NCBI GenBank assembly: GCA_016286075.1
Contig: JAEERZ010000045.1
Span: 1-11,016 of the forward strand
Origin: Selenomonadaceae bacterium
GTDB lineage: Bacteria > Bacillota > Negativicutes > Selenomonadales > Selenomonadaceae
Length of the DNA: 11,016 bases
Direction of reading: 5' to 3'
The position numbers and the translations under genes are program-made. The notes under the pieces were generated by a model. It was not told the origin of the DNA, did no database searches, and saw only the letters and a program-made list of their open reading frames with translations. Shown here one piece after another: positions 1 through 6,214 of this stretch (positions within the stretch are counted from its first letter, which is position 1; each line of letters begins with the position of its first letter).

Positions 1-337
1 TACCTTTGATATAGCGGATGACGAGGGGCTGGGAGTTTTCCGGCAGCGAACCTCCGGCCGTTGAGTAACGCACATGACCGACGCCTAAGTTGCCCGAAAG
101 CTGCGAGAGGCTTTCTTCGGTAAAGACCTCATGCACAAGGCCCATATCTTTATGGCATGCGACTTGCCCCTTGCGGGCGTTCGTGTCTGTAACCGCGATG
201 CCGGCGCTTTCCTGCCCGCGGTGCTGCAGCGCATACAATCCGTAATAGATGGACGAGGCGACGTCGTTTCCGTCAAGGTCGTACATGCCGAAAACGCCGC
301 AGGCTTCCCCGACGCGCTCTTCTGCTCCAAAGTCCAC
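1..337 (-). CDS. purF: Amidophosphoribosyltransferase, N-terminal part (runs off the left edge)
   Basis: PurF catalyses the first committed step of purine synthesis: glutamine + PRPP to 5-phosphoribosylamine. Only 112 codons are present, covering part of the N-terminal class II glutaminase domain. The reading starts MDFGAEERVGEACGVFGMYD. Cys13, just before GVFG, would be the nucleophile after removal of a short propeptide, as in other Firmicute PurF proteins. LQHRGQESAGI (residues 37-47) and GHVRYSTAGG (87-96) are the classic glutaminase motifs. The start is GTG at 337, preceded by AGAAAGGAG (minus strand) at a normal distance; I see no better upstream start. It lies 18 bp after the pncB stop, and its ribosome binding site sits in that gap, so the two are probably co-transcribed. 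The PRPP-binding domain is outside the window. Confidence 0.95.
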   Translation of the reverse strand, partial: MDFGAEERVGEACGVFGMYDLDGNDVASSIYYGLYALQHRGQESAGIAVTDTNARKGQVACHKDMGLVHEVFTEESLSQLSGNLGVGHVRYSTAGGSLPENSQPLVIRYIKG

Positions 338-355
338 GCGAAAACTCCTTTCTAC

Positions 356-1822
356 TTATTTGCTATTATTTGTATTTTCCTTGGCTTCGCTGAGAAGATC
401 CATTTTCATCTCGTAGTAAGAGGGGCTCATATCGAGATAATGACGGTGCGGGTTCTCGAAACGCTGTTCCTCTTCCCATATCTCTTCTTGCAGCTGCTTC
501 TTTACATACGCTTGGATTTCCGTCAGAGGCGGCGGCGGCGCGACGCGCTTTCCGTCCTTGACGGCCAAAACCTGAAGCTCTTTCGCCGTGCAGTTTTCAA
601 AACTTCGCTGTTTCCACGGCTGCTCCGGATCGATATAGCGATACGGTTTCGAGAGATCGAGGGTTTCGTTCCAGCCCGTCAGAAGGTCGGCGATGGCTTG
701 CCCGTTTTCGTCGTAAACGCGGTAAACGCGCTTTCGGCCCGGATTCGTGATCTTCTCGAAGGTTTCCGAAATTTTGATTTTCGGAATGCAGGCGCGTTTT
801 TTGTTGACCTCGACCATCTTGTAGACCGCCCCGAAGACCGGATCGCTCTTCGCGGTAATCAGGCGCTCGCCGACGCCGAAAGAGTCGATGCAGCCGCCCT
901 GACGCAGGATAGAGGCAATCGTGTATTCGTCGAGGCTGTTGGACACGATGATCTTGCAGTCTTCAAGCCCCGCTTCGTCCAGCATTTTGCGGACGCGTTT
1001 CGACAGATAGGCGAGGTCGCCGGAGTCGAGGCGGACGCCTTTCAGCCGTTTGCCCATCGGCGCCAGAACTTCCTTCGCAACGCGGATGGCGTTCGGTACG
1101 CCGGAGTGCAGCACGTCGAAGGTGTCGATCAGAAGAACCGTGGCGTCGGGATATTTTTCCGCGTATTTTTTGAACGCGGTGTATTCGTCGTCGTAATACA
1201 TGACCCAGCTGTGGGCCATGGTGCCGCTGACCGGAAGATGGAAAAGCTGTCCGGCTAAAACCGTCGCCGTGCCGACCGCGCCGCCGATGACCGCCGCCCG
1301 CGCGCCGTAGACTGCCGCGTCCATGTTGTGCGCGCGGCGCGCGCCGAAGTCCGACACCGCCCGGCCTGCCGCCGAGCGCACGATGCGCTGGGATTTTGTC
1401 GCAATCAGGGATTGATGATTGATTTGCGCGAGAATCGCCGTCTCTACAAGCTGCGCGTCAATAGGCGGCGCGACCACCGTAAGAATCGGCTCGTTCGGGT
1501 ACATGACCGTTCCTTCGGGAAACGCGTATATGTCGCCGCGGAAACGATATTTTGACAGGTATTCTAAAAAATCCTCTTTGAAAATGCCAAGGCTGCGGAG
1601 ATAGTCCACGTCCTCCGCCGAGAAATGGAAATTCTCCACGTATTCGATGATCTGCTCCAGCCCTGCAAAGATGGCGAAGCCGCCGTTGTCGGGATTGTTG
1701 CGGTAAAATACGTCGAACGTGACCGACTCGGCCATGGCCTCGTCGGAGAAATAGCCTCCCGCCATGGTCAGCTCGTAGAGGTCCATGACCATGCTGATAT
1801 TGCGCGCGTCGAATTGCGACAT
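356..1822 (-). CDS. pncB: Nicotinate phosphoribosyltransferase
   Basis: This cytoplasmic enzyme makes nicotinate mononucleotide from nicotinate and PRPP, using ATP, in the salvage branch of NAD synthesis. The 488-residue length is right for the Firmicute-type family. The N-terminus (DLYELTMAGGYF, residues 14-25) is typical. GTMAHSWVM (200-208) carries His204, expected to be the autophosphorylated histidine. DTFDV (233-237), RLDSGDL (264-270) and DSFGVGERL (313-321) form the phosphoribosyltransferase barrel and PRPP/substrate site. The ATG at 1822 has AAGGAAGGG about 8 nt upstream. The gene sits between a small membrane-protein gene (26 bp upstream) and purF (18 bp downstream) on the same strand. 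The pairing with purF puts two PRPP-consuming enzymes in one transcript. No truncation or missing motif is visible. Confidence 0.95.
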   Translation of the reverse strand: MSQFDARNISMVMDLYELTMAGGYFSDEAMAESVTFDVFYRNNPDNGGFAIFAGLEQIIEYVENFHFSAEDVDYLRSLGIFKEDFLEYLSKYRFRGDIYAFPEGTVMYPNEPILTVVAPPIDAQLVETAILAQINHQSLIATKSQRIVRSAAGRAVSDFGARRAHNMDAAVYGARAAVIGGAVGTATVLAGQLFHLPVSGTMAHSWVMYYDDEYTAFKKYAEKYPDATVLLIDTFDVLHSGVPNAIRVAKEVLAPMGKRLKGVRLDSGDLAYLSKRVRKMLDEAGLEDCKIIVSNSLDEYTIASILRQGGCIDSFGVGERLITAKSDPVFGAVYKMVEVNKKRACIPKIKISETFEKITNPGRKRVYRVYDENGQAIADLLTGWNETLDLSKPYRYIDPEQPWKQRSFENCTAKELQVLAVKDGKRVAPPPPLTEIQAYVKKQLQEEIWEEEQRFENPHRHYLDMSPSYYEMKMDLLSEAKENTNNSK

Positions 1823-1848
1823 TGTATTAACCCTTCCTTACAATGAGA

Positions 1849-2199
1849 TTATACGAGGTACTGAAGATATACCGCGTAAGCGAAAAGCACCAGCGCCAGC
1901 GAAATCGCCGCGAAGATGCCGCGCCGTATCCAGGTTTCCCGAGTCGGCGTCATATCCATGCGCCGCTGTGCGTACATCAGAAGCAGAGCGACGAGCAGAA
2001 GACTGTACATGCCCTTATTCACGGCGTCGAAATAGTTCCACCCCGAGGATAAAAGGAACATCGTCAGGCAGATGACGCCGACGAGTACGATATTTTCCCA
2101 AGGCTTGTGCTGCCGTTGTTCCGGCTTGCCGTCTAAAATCTCGTCCAGTTCTTGCGCCGTTTGGATATTTTTCCGAATGCGTTTCGTCTGTCGTGCCAA
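1849..2199 (-). CDS. Small predicted three-helix membrane protein, function unknown
   Basis: I do not recognise a family for this protein. It has a basic, hydrophilic N-terminus (residues 1-35, rich in Arg, Lys, Gln and Glu) and three hydrophobic segments near residues 36-53, 64-77 and 94-112. A basic loop (about 78-93, including QRR and WIRR) separates helices 2 and 3, so it is probably an inner-membrane protein. Two TTG starts are possible. TTG at 2208 is only about 1 nt from the AGGAAGGA Shine-Dalgarno sequence (around 2209-2216). TTG at 2199 is about 9 nt away and gives a 116-residue product starting MARQTKRIRK, so I prefer 2199. It is the first gene of the transcript that continues into pncB and purF. 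Its leader contains the 2218-2379 palindromic element. A role linked to nicotinate or purine uptake is possible from position alone, but nothing in the sequence shows it. Confidence 0.72.
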   Translation of the reverse strand: MARQTKRIRKNIQTAQELDEILDGKPEQRQHKPWENIVLVGVICLTMFLLSSGWNYFDAVNKGMYSLLLVALLLMYAQRRMDMTPTRETWIRRGIFAAISLALVLFAYAVYLQYLV

Positions 2200-2217
2200 A
2201 AGTATCAATCCTTCCTG

Positions 2218-2379
2218 AAGGAATCACCGAACAAGTCCTTTTCGTCCTTGCCAAGTCTTTTCCGCCATGCGGTGTCAGATGGCGTTCGACGTAGCGATGC
2301 TACGCCGTCACGCCATCTTTCTTGCCTGACGAAAAAATCCTTTGGCAAGGCCATAAATTGACTTGTTTAGTGATTCCTT
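2218..2379. repeat. 162-bp nested palindromic element with 20-bp terminal inverted repeats (MITE-like)
   Basis: The ends are AAGGAATCACCGAACAAGTC (2218-2237) and GACTTGTTTAGTGATTCCTT (2360-2379). The reverse complement of the right end matches the left end at 18 of 20 positions. Inside are further nested arms: CCTTGCCAA (2246-2254) with TTGGCAAGG (2342-2350); AGATGGCGT (2277-2285) with ACGCCATCT (2310-2318); and CGTAGC (2290-2295) with GCTACG (2299-2304) around a GAT loop. TTTTCGTC (2239-2246) can also pair with GACGAAAA (2328-2335), which crosses the second stem and would be an alternative or pseudoknotted fold. No ORF of note lies inside. The element sits between a promoter-like -10 (2400-2408) and the ribosome binding site of the membrane-protein gene, so it should be transcribed as a structured leader. 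I see no clear target-site duplication. Confidence 0.75.
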
Positions 2380-2399
2380 AACAATGCGTAAACAAATAT

Positions 2400-2408
2400 A
2401 TTATATCA
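2400..2408 (-). promoter_or_regulatory. Probable extended -10 promoter for the membrane protein-pncB-purF operon
   Basis: The minus strand reads TGATATAAT, a consensus TATAAT (2400-2405) with the extended TGn motif (2407-2408). It lies in a very A+T-rich stretch. The -35 region is poor (TGATTT at 17-bp spacing), which is tolerated with an extended -10. Transcription would begin near 2393 and run through the palindromic element before the first gene. Confidence 0.5.
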
Positions 2409-2460
2409 TATAATTTTCAACTAAATCATAAATTCTTTGAAATCGCAAAGAAATTTTTGA

Positions 2461-2489
2461 TTGCGGACGACGGGGTGCGCCTGTATAAT
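2461..2489 (+). promoter_or_regulatory. Sigma-A-type promoter of trmB
   Basis: TTGCGG (2461-2466), a 17-bp spacer and a perfect TATAAT (2484-2489) predict a start near 2496. This would give a leader of about 27 nt ahead of the TTG start of trmB. It also argues against the longer reading that opens at 2457, because that start would lie upstream of the promoter. Confidence 0.65.
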
Positions 2490-2522
2490 GGAACAATACG
2501 AACAGGGAAAGGGAATGATGGT

Positions 2523-3173
2523 TTGCGATTGCGGAGAAAACCGTGGGTTGATACGGCAATCCACGACTTTGACGATTTTGTGTATCCGAAGGACAGGCCT
2601 GCGACGGAGGCGGAGCGCGGGCGTTGGAAAGAAATTTTCGGCCGTCCTGCGCCGCTCTATGTGGAACTCGGTGCGGGCAAGGGCGGCTTTATCAGCCAAA
2701 TCGCGGCCAGGGAGCCGGAGAACAATTTCCTCGGAATCGAGGCGCAGCAGGACGTTCTTTATAAAGCGGCCCAGCGGGTGCGAGAGGCGGAACTGAAGAA
2801 CGTGCGGCTGCTCGTTTTTGATATTCGCGCGCTGGAGGAAATCCTGGGCCCTGGGGAGGCCGACGGGATCTATATCAATTTTTGCGATCCGTGGCCGAAG
2901 ACGCGGCATGCGAAACGCCGTCTGACGCACCGCGCGTTTTTGGAAAGGTATCGCCGTATTCTGCGTCCGGGAGGGCGTTTGATTTTCAAGACGGACAATC
3001 CGGGACTCTTCGCGTTTTCCTTGGAGGAGTTTGCAGCGGCGGGTCTGAAAGCGGAGGATATTTCTTACGACCTCCATGCGGAAAATCGTCCGGACAACAT
3101 CGAAACGGAGTACGAAAAAAAATTCAGCGGCTTCGGGGAAAAGATTCACCGCTGTGTTGTTAGGTTCTCGTAA
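2523..3173 (+). CDS. trmB: tRNA (guanine-N7-)-methyltransferase
   Basis: TrmB transfers a methyl group from S-adenosylmethionine to N7 of G46 in the variable loop of many tRNAs. The predicted protein has 216 residues, close to the roughly 213 of Bacillus subtilis TrmB, and begins MRLRRKPWVD as the family does. VELGAGKGGF (47-56) is the SAM-binding loop. Asp100 follows a beta-strand in the expected SAM-site position. NFCDPWPKTRHAKRRL (119-134) is the diagnostic PWPK/HxKRR motif. FKTDN (155-159) and TEYEKKF (195-201) complete the family signatures. The frame is open back to 2457, but I chose TTG at 2523. It has AAAGGGA about 8 nt upstream, matches the family N-terminus, and lies downstream of the promoter at 2461-2489. 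It appears monocistronic, followed by two hairpins, and is convergent with the HD-GYP gene. Confidence 0.93.
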   Translation: MRLRRKPWVDTAIHDFDDFVYPKDRPATEAERGRWKEIFGRPAPLYVELGAGKGGFISQIAAREPENNFLGIEAQQDVLYKAAQRVREAELKNVRLLVFDIRALEEILGPGEADGIYINFCDPWPKTRHAKRRLTHRAFLERYRRILRPGGRLIFKTDNPGLFAFSLEEFAAAGLKAEDISYDLHAENRPDNIETEYEKKFSGFGEKIHRCVVRFS

Positions 3174-3218
3174 AACCGCGTGATGTCGGCATTGTCTGCC
3201 CCACAAATGAGAGAAAGA

Positions 3219-3271
3219 AAATTTTTGCGGTAGGAAAGTAGGAAAATCCTACTTTCCTACCGCAAAAATTT
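3219..3271. terminator. Perfect 25-bp inverted repeat with 3-nt loop, probable terminator hairpin
   Basis: The arms at 3219-3243 and 3247-3271 are exact reverse complements, separated by AAA. The arms contain GCGGTAGGAAAGTAGGA and its complement, flanked by A/T runs. On the minus strand the stem is followed by TTTTCTTTCTC, so it may terminate the HD-GYP transcript. On the plus strand the T-tract is weak. It lies between the convergent ends of trmB and the HD-GYP gene. A stem this long and perfect is unusual for a simple terminator. Confidence 0.6.
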
Positions 3272-3281
3272 CATACGACGC

Positions 3282-3329
3282 AAATGAGCCGTCCGTGAAG
3301 GTAAAATTTCCATGGGCGGCTCATTTTTT
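3282..3329 (+). terminator. Intrinsic terminator downstream of trmB
   Basis: AAATGAGCCGTCC (3282-3294) pairs with GGGCGGCTCATTT (3314-3326), with a single G-U pair. The stem runs into six T residues (3324-3329). On the other strand only three T residues follow, so it should work mainly for the rightward trmB transcript. Confidence 0.82.
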
Positions 3330-3376
3330 GTCTGCTTTATGGAATTGTTTTGGGATATTGGGGACGGTTTTTTGCA

Positions 3377-4897
3377 TTACCGGTCGCGCATCTGATAGTC
3401 ATGATCCTCGTCGATCATTTTCAGCATGATGTCCGCGAACGTCGGATCAAACTGCGTGCCTTTTCCTTTTTCGATTTCCTGCCGGACGACAGCCTGCGGG
3501 AGCGCGTCTCTGTAACTGCGGCGGCTGGTCATGGCGTCGTAGGCGTCTGCCACCGCTATGATTCTCGCCTCTTCAGGGATATCGTTTCCTGCGATCCTGT
3601 CCGGATAACCGGCGCCGTCAAATTGTTCATGATGCCAGCGGGCGCCCATGGCCAGCCTGGCCAGTTCCGTCGTTTTGCAGAGGATGTGCCAGCCGATATC
3701 CGGATGCGTTTTGATGACGTCCTTTTCCTCTTCCGTCAGCATCCCGGGTTTGTTGATCACGGCGTCCGGTATGCCGATCTTTCCTACGTCATGCAGAAGT
3801 CCCATCATGTAAATTTCGTCCTGCTGCTTTTCGGAATACCCGAAACGTCTGCCGATTTCCTTAGCGTAATGGGCTACCCGGTCGGAGTGGCCTTTCGTAT
3901 AGGAATCCTTGGCGTCGATGGCTTCGGCGATCGCCTCGACCGCGTGAATGCTCAACTGGGCAATCTGCTCGTATTTCCTGTTCAGCTGGAGCAGGATAAA
4001 GAGCAGAATGGAAACGACCAGAATCACTACAAGAATCGTGAACAGCAGCATATTCCGAAGCTGCCCGAATTCTGCCGTCGCGTCGAACACGGACAGGCAG
4101 AGCCAGTCATTTGACACCGTTCCCGCATAAACAATATAATCCGCGTCGCCATGCTGTATCGAAAAATACTTTTCGTCGGAAGAGCGCAGTTTATTTACCA
4201 ACGCGTTGCCAAGCGTTCCGCTCTCCGAAAGATAGTTTTTCCCGACTTCCGTTCGGTCGGAATGCGCGATGACCCGGTATTTCCTGTCGAGGACGATGGT
4301 AATCCCGGAATGTTCCTGCGAGGCGGTTTTCTCTGTGATTTGCTGCAGGCGGTCCATGTAAAAGTCTATGGCGGCAACGCTTTTGGCGTCGCAAAGCGTC
4401 TTGGAAAACGTAATCATGGTCGTGTGCGTCTGCGCGTCGATATAGGGATCGACCACAGCCACGCGTCCCACGTTCGCCCGGGCGTCAATATACCAGGGGC
4501 GCTCCGTAGGGACAAAGTCGGCGTCAGGCACCCATTCGGTGCCGTCGAGGTACTCGCCTCTGATGTAGCCATACATTCCCGTGGTCTTCAGCGTAGTGTT
4601 CAGGACGGCGTTGGATTGGTCTACAAGGAATCCGCGCATTTCGGCCTGCGACTTTCCGGAGCGGATCATGCTGTCAAGGGTATAGCAGGCTAAATTTATG
4701 GTCACGACGCCTTGGGAGAGATATTGATCGATCTGCTCCGCCGACGTCATGGCGTTCAGTTCGCCGGTCTTTGTGATTCGTTCGCGTGTCTCGGAAAGCA
4801 GCATGAAATAATAGGCAAGGATTATGCCGACGAAGAGCAGAATCACAAGCCCGGATATTGCTATGCCCCGCAAAGAGAATGCATTGTTTCTCTTCAT
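3377..4897 (-). CDS. Membrane-anchored dCache-HD-GYP protein, predicted cyclic di-GMP phosphodiesterase
   Basis: This 506-residue protein has a two-helix transmembrane sensor layout. Helix 1 spans residues about 12-34, the extracytoplasmic region about 36-280, helix 2 about 283-304, and a cytoplasmic HD-GYP domain about 315-500. The outer region has dCache features, including RPWY (133-136) and VDPYID (149-154), as in small-molecule-sensing Cache domains. In the HD-GYP domain, HSDRV (337-341), HDVGK (369-373), His398, HH (422-423), DGAGYP (427-432) and VADAYDAMTS (449-458) are all present, so the metal site and GYP motif look intact. It probably hydrolyses c-di-GMP to pGpG/GMP. There is no GGDEF, EAL or receiver domain. 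The ATG at 4897 has GGGAG 8 nt upstream. It follows the binding-lipoprotein gene by 31 bp with no terminator between, so the two are very likely co-transcribed. Ligand and true activity are inferred. Confidence 0.9.
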   Translation of the reverse strand: MKRNNAFSLRGIAISGLVILLFVGIILAYYFMLLSETRERITKTGELNAMTSAEQIDQYLSQGVVTINLACYTLDSMIRSGKSQAEMRGFLVDQSNAVLNTTLKTTGMYGYIRGEYLDGTEWVPDADFVPTERPWYIDARANVGRVAVVDPYIDAQTHTTMITFSKTLCDAKSVAAIDFYMDRLQQITEKTASQEHSGITIVLDRKYRVIAHSDRTEVGKNYLSESGTLGNALVNKLRSSDEKYFSIQHGDADYIVYAGTVSNDWLCLSVFDATAEFGQLRNMLLFTILVVILVVSILLFILLQLNRKYEQIAQLSIHAVEAIAEAIDAKDSYTKGHSDRVAHYAKEIGRRFGYSEKQQDEIYMMGLLHDVGKIGIPDAVINKPGMLTEEEKDVIKTHPDIGWHILCKTTELARLAMGARWHHEQFDGAGYPDRIAGNDIPEEARIIAVADAYDAMTSRRSYRDALPQAVVRQEIEKGKGTQFDPTFADIMLKMIDEDHDYQMRDR

Positions 4898-4928
4898 TTA
4901 TATTACTCCCGTGTCAATGCGTCAAAAC

Positions 4929-5735
4929 TCACTTCACGATCGTGATGTCGCTGCCGAACCATTTTTTCGATATTTTTCCCAGCGTTCCGTCCGCCTTCAT
5001 CTCGCTGATGATCGTCTGGATTCTGTCCCGCAGTTTTTGATCGCCCTTACGGAAGCCGATGGCGTATTTCTCCTCGCCGAGGCTGCTGGGAAGGACAAAA
5101 AACTGCTTGTCGTTGGAAAAAATGTAATAATACGCAACCACCGAATCCATGAGGGCGGCGTCCACATTCCCTTGTTCCAGCTGCCGCAAGAGCGTCAGAT
5201 TGTCTTCAAAGGGCACAATGGTAATTTTAGAGGATATCTCGGAAGCTTTGAGCGCGTCCTGTGCGGTTGCGCCGGATTGAACGCCGACCTTCTTGCCGGC
5301 GAGGTCATACATTCCTTTCGCTCCGTTGTCGGCCGAAACCACAAAAATCAGCTCGTTTTTCATATACGGTTCCGAGAAACTCATCGTCTTGGAACGTTCG
5401 GGCGTTACGGACAGGCCGTTCCAAATGCAGTCGATCTTTCCGTCGTTCAAATTGTTTTCCTTGGCGTCCCAGTCGATGCCCTGTTTGACGAGCGTGACGC
5501 CGAGCCTGTTGCAAACCTCCTGCGCCACGTCTATATCAAATCCCGTGATTTCGCCGGCTTCGTTGGTAAATCCCATAGGAGGGAATCCCACGTCAAGGCC
5601 GAGGACAAACTGCTTGGCGTCAAGTACCTTCTGCAAAGAATTATCGGTTTTTGCGGCGTCTGGTTTCCCGCCGCAGCCCGCCAGCAAGCAAAGCATGGCG
5701 GCAAAGCAGAAAAGCGCCGAGAGCATTTTTTTCAT
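4929..5735 (-). CDS. Family 3 solute-binding lipoprotein, amino-acid type
   Basis: This 268-residue protein has the periplasmic-binding fold of polar amino acid ABC transporters. The N-terminus is a lipoprotein signal peptide (MKKMLSALFCFAAML, then the lipobox LLAGC), so Cys21 would be lipidated. GFDIDVAQEV (65-74) and WNGLSVTPERSKTMSFSEPY (105-124) are family signatures. Arg114 and Asp197 match the residues that usually hold the alpha-carboxylate and alpha-amino groups, so an amino acid ligand is likely; which one cannot be read from sequence. The ATG at 5735 has AGGAGAG 7 nt upstream. No permease or ATPase gene lies on either side: upstream is the divergent dgt, and downstream is only the dCache-HD-GYP gene. 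It may therefore present its ligand to the sensor, or serve a transporter encoded elsewhere. The leader contains a terminator and a short ORF. Confidence 0.92.
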   Translation of the reverse strand: MKKMLSALFCFAAMLCLLAGCGGKPDAAKTDNSLQKVLDAKQFVLGLDVGFPPMGFTNEAGEITGFDIDVAQEVCNRLGVTLVKQGIDWDAKENNLNDGKIDCIWNGLSVTPERSKTMSFSEPYMKNELIFVVSADNGAKGMYDLAGKKVGVQSGATAQDALKASEISSKITIVPFEDNLTLLRQLEQGNVDAALMDSVVAYYYIFSNDKQFFVLPSSLGEEKYAIGFRKGDQKLRDRIQTIISEMKADGTLGKISKKWFGSDITIVK

Positions 5736-5839
5736 AATCGTTCTCTCCTATCATGATATATTACAAAGTTTTGGCTGCGGGCGATGACGCAAGACGCTTT
5801 TGGCGTCGGGCGACAAAAAGAGCGCCTCTTTGGGAAAAC

Positions 5840-5872
5840 AAAAAAGCACAAGGGCGGAATTAACCCTTGCGC
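5840..5872 (-). terminator. Intrinsic terminator in the leader of the binding-protein gene (candidate attenuator)
   Basis: On the minus strand GCGCAAGGG (5864-5872) pairs with CCCTTGTGC (5846-5854) across a 9-nt loop, with one G-U pair, and is followed directly by six U residues (5840-5845). It lies about 105 nt before the binding-protein start and downstream of the promoter at 6044-6073, so much of the transcript may stop here. A second, weaker hairpin (AAAGAG 5817-5822 with CTCTTT 5826-5831) and a GACGC/GCGTC stem (5793-5807) follow before the gene. I found no convincing second promoter between the terminator and the gene. Confidence 0.72.
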
Positions 5873-5994
5873 TTGAAATGTATTTTGTATACGCGAAACG
5901 AACGATGCGTGAAGCTGGAACGCTGCGGATTTTGTGTTCGCACTGCCTGTCTGTATGAGCGCCCAATCATGAAGGGCGCCAAAACGGAAATCAT
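5860..5994 (-). CDS. 44-codon leader ORF, candidate leader peptide or small protein
   Basis: A short frame begins at ATG 5994, with a perfect AAGGAG (6004-6009) 9 nt upstream, about 43 nt after the predicted transcription start. The product begins MISVLAPFMIGRSYRQ and is basic: by my count 7 Arg, 3 Lys and 2 His in 44 residues. Its TAA stop lies in the loop of the terminator hairpin at 5846-5872, so ribosomes finishing the ORF would cover the terminator's left arm. Within the ORF, GGGCGC (5974-5979) can pair with GCGCCC (5959-5964). This is the layout expected of a translation-coupled attenuator, but the peptide resembles nothing I know. The ORF could also be fortuitous in an untranslated leader. 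The region from 5736 to 6037 holds no other supported gene. Confidence 0.4.
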   Translation of the reverse strand: MISVLAPFMIGRSYRQAVRTQNPQRSSFTHRSFRVYKIHFKRKG

Positions 5995-6043
5995 AATCGA
6001 CAACTCCTTGATGATAAAACGGAAAGCTTCTTTTTCCAATGAA

Positions 6044-6073
6044 ATTGTAAACAAGAGAATGCCTTTGTGTCAA
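6044..6073 (-). promoter_or_regulatory. Strong sigma-A promoter for the leader ORF/binding protein/HD-GYP unit
   Basis: On the minus strand, a perfect TTGACA (6068-6073), an 18-bp spacer and TACAAT (6044-6049, 5 of 6 consensus) predict a start near 6037. The resulting leader to the binding-protein gene is about 300 nt, long enough for regulation, and contains the short ORF and terminator listed separately. Confidence 0.75.
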
Positions 6074-6214
6074 GAAAAAAGTTGCAGATACGACAGATGA
6101 GAACGCCGATGTGACGACGGGAAAATCCTGCGGCTTTTTTGTTTGCGCGGCAGGAAAATTTCATTTTTTGCAGAATACAAACAAAAAACATTTATACGGG
6201 AAGGGGCGAAGGTT

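Noticed and set aside
131..1258. 375-codon open frame on the plus strand
   Set aside because: It is antisense to purF and pncB, both firmly identified by motifs. Its translation has no recognisable domains.
2222..2234. PurBox-like sequence with a CCGAAC core near the purF operon
   Set aside because: It partly matches the Bacillus PurR box, but the core is inside the terminal repeat and is absent from the matching right arm. It is single and is not paired upstream of a promoter, so it is probably coincidental.
2421..3206. 261-codon minus-strand frame opposite trmB
   Set aside because: It is antisense to a clear trmB with all family motifs, and the frame runs across the trmB promoter.
3350..4114. 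254-codon plus-strand frame, and a similar one at 4824-5756
   Set aside because: Both lie antisense to the HD-GYP and binding-protein genes, whose intact motifs settle the coding strand.
6167..6200. Possible dgt promoter (TTGCAG with TTTATA/TTATAC)
   Set aside because: The predicted start would fall at or inside the ribosome binding site of dgt, leaving essentially no leader.
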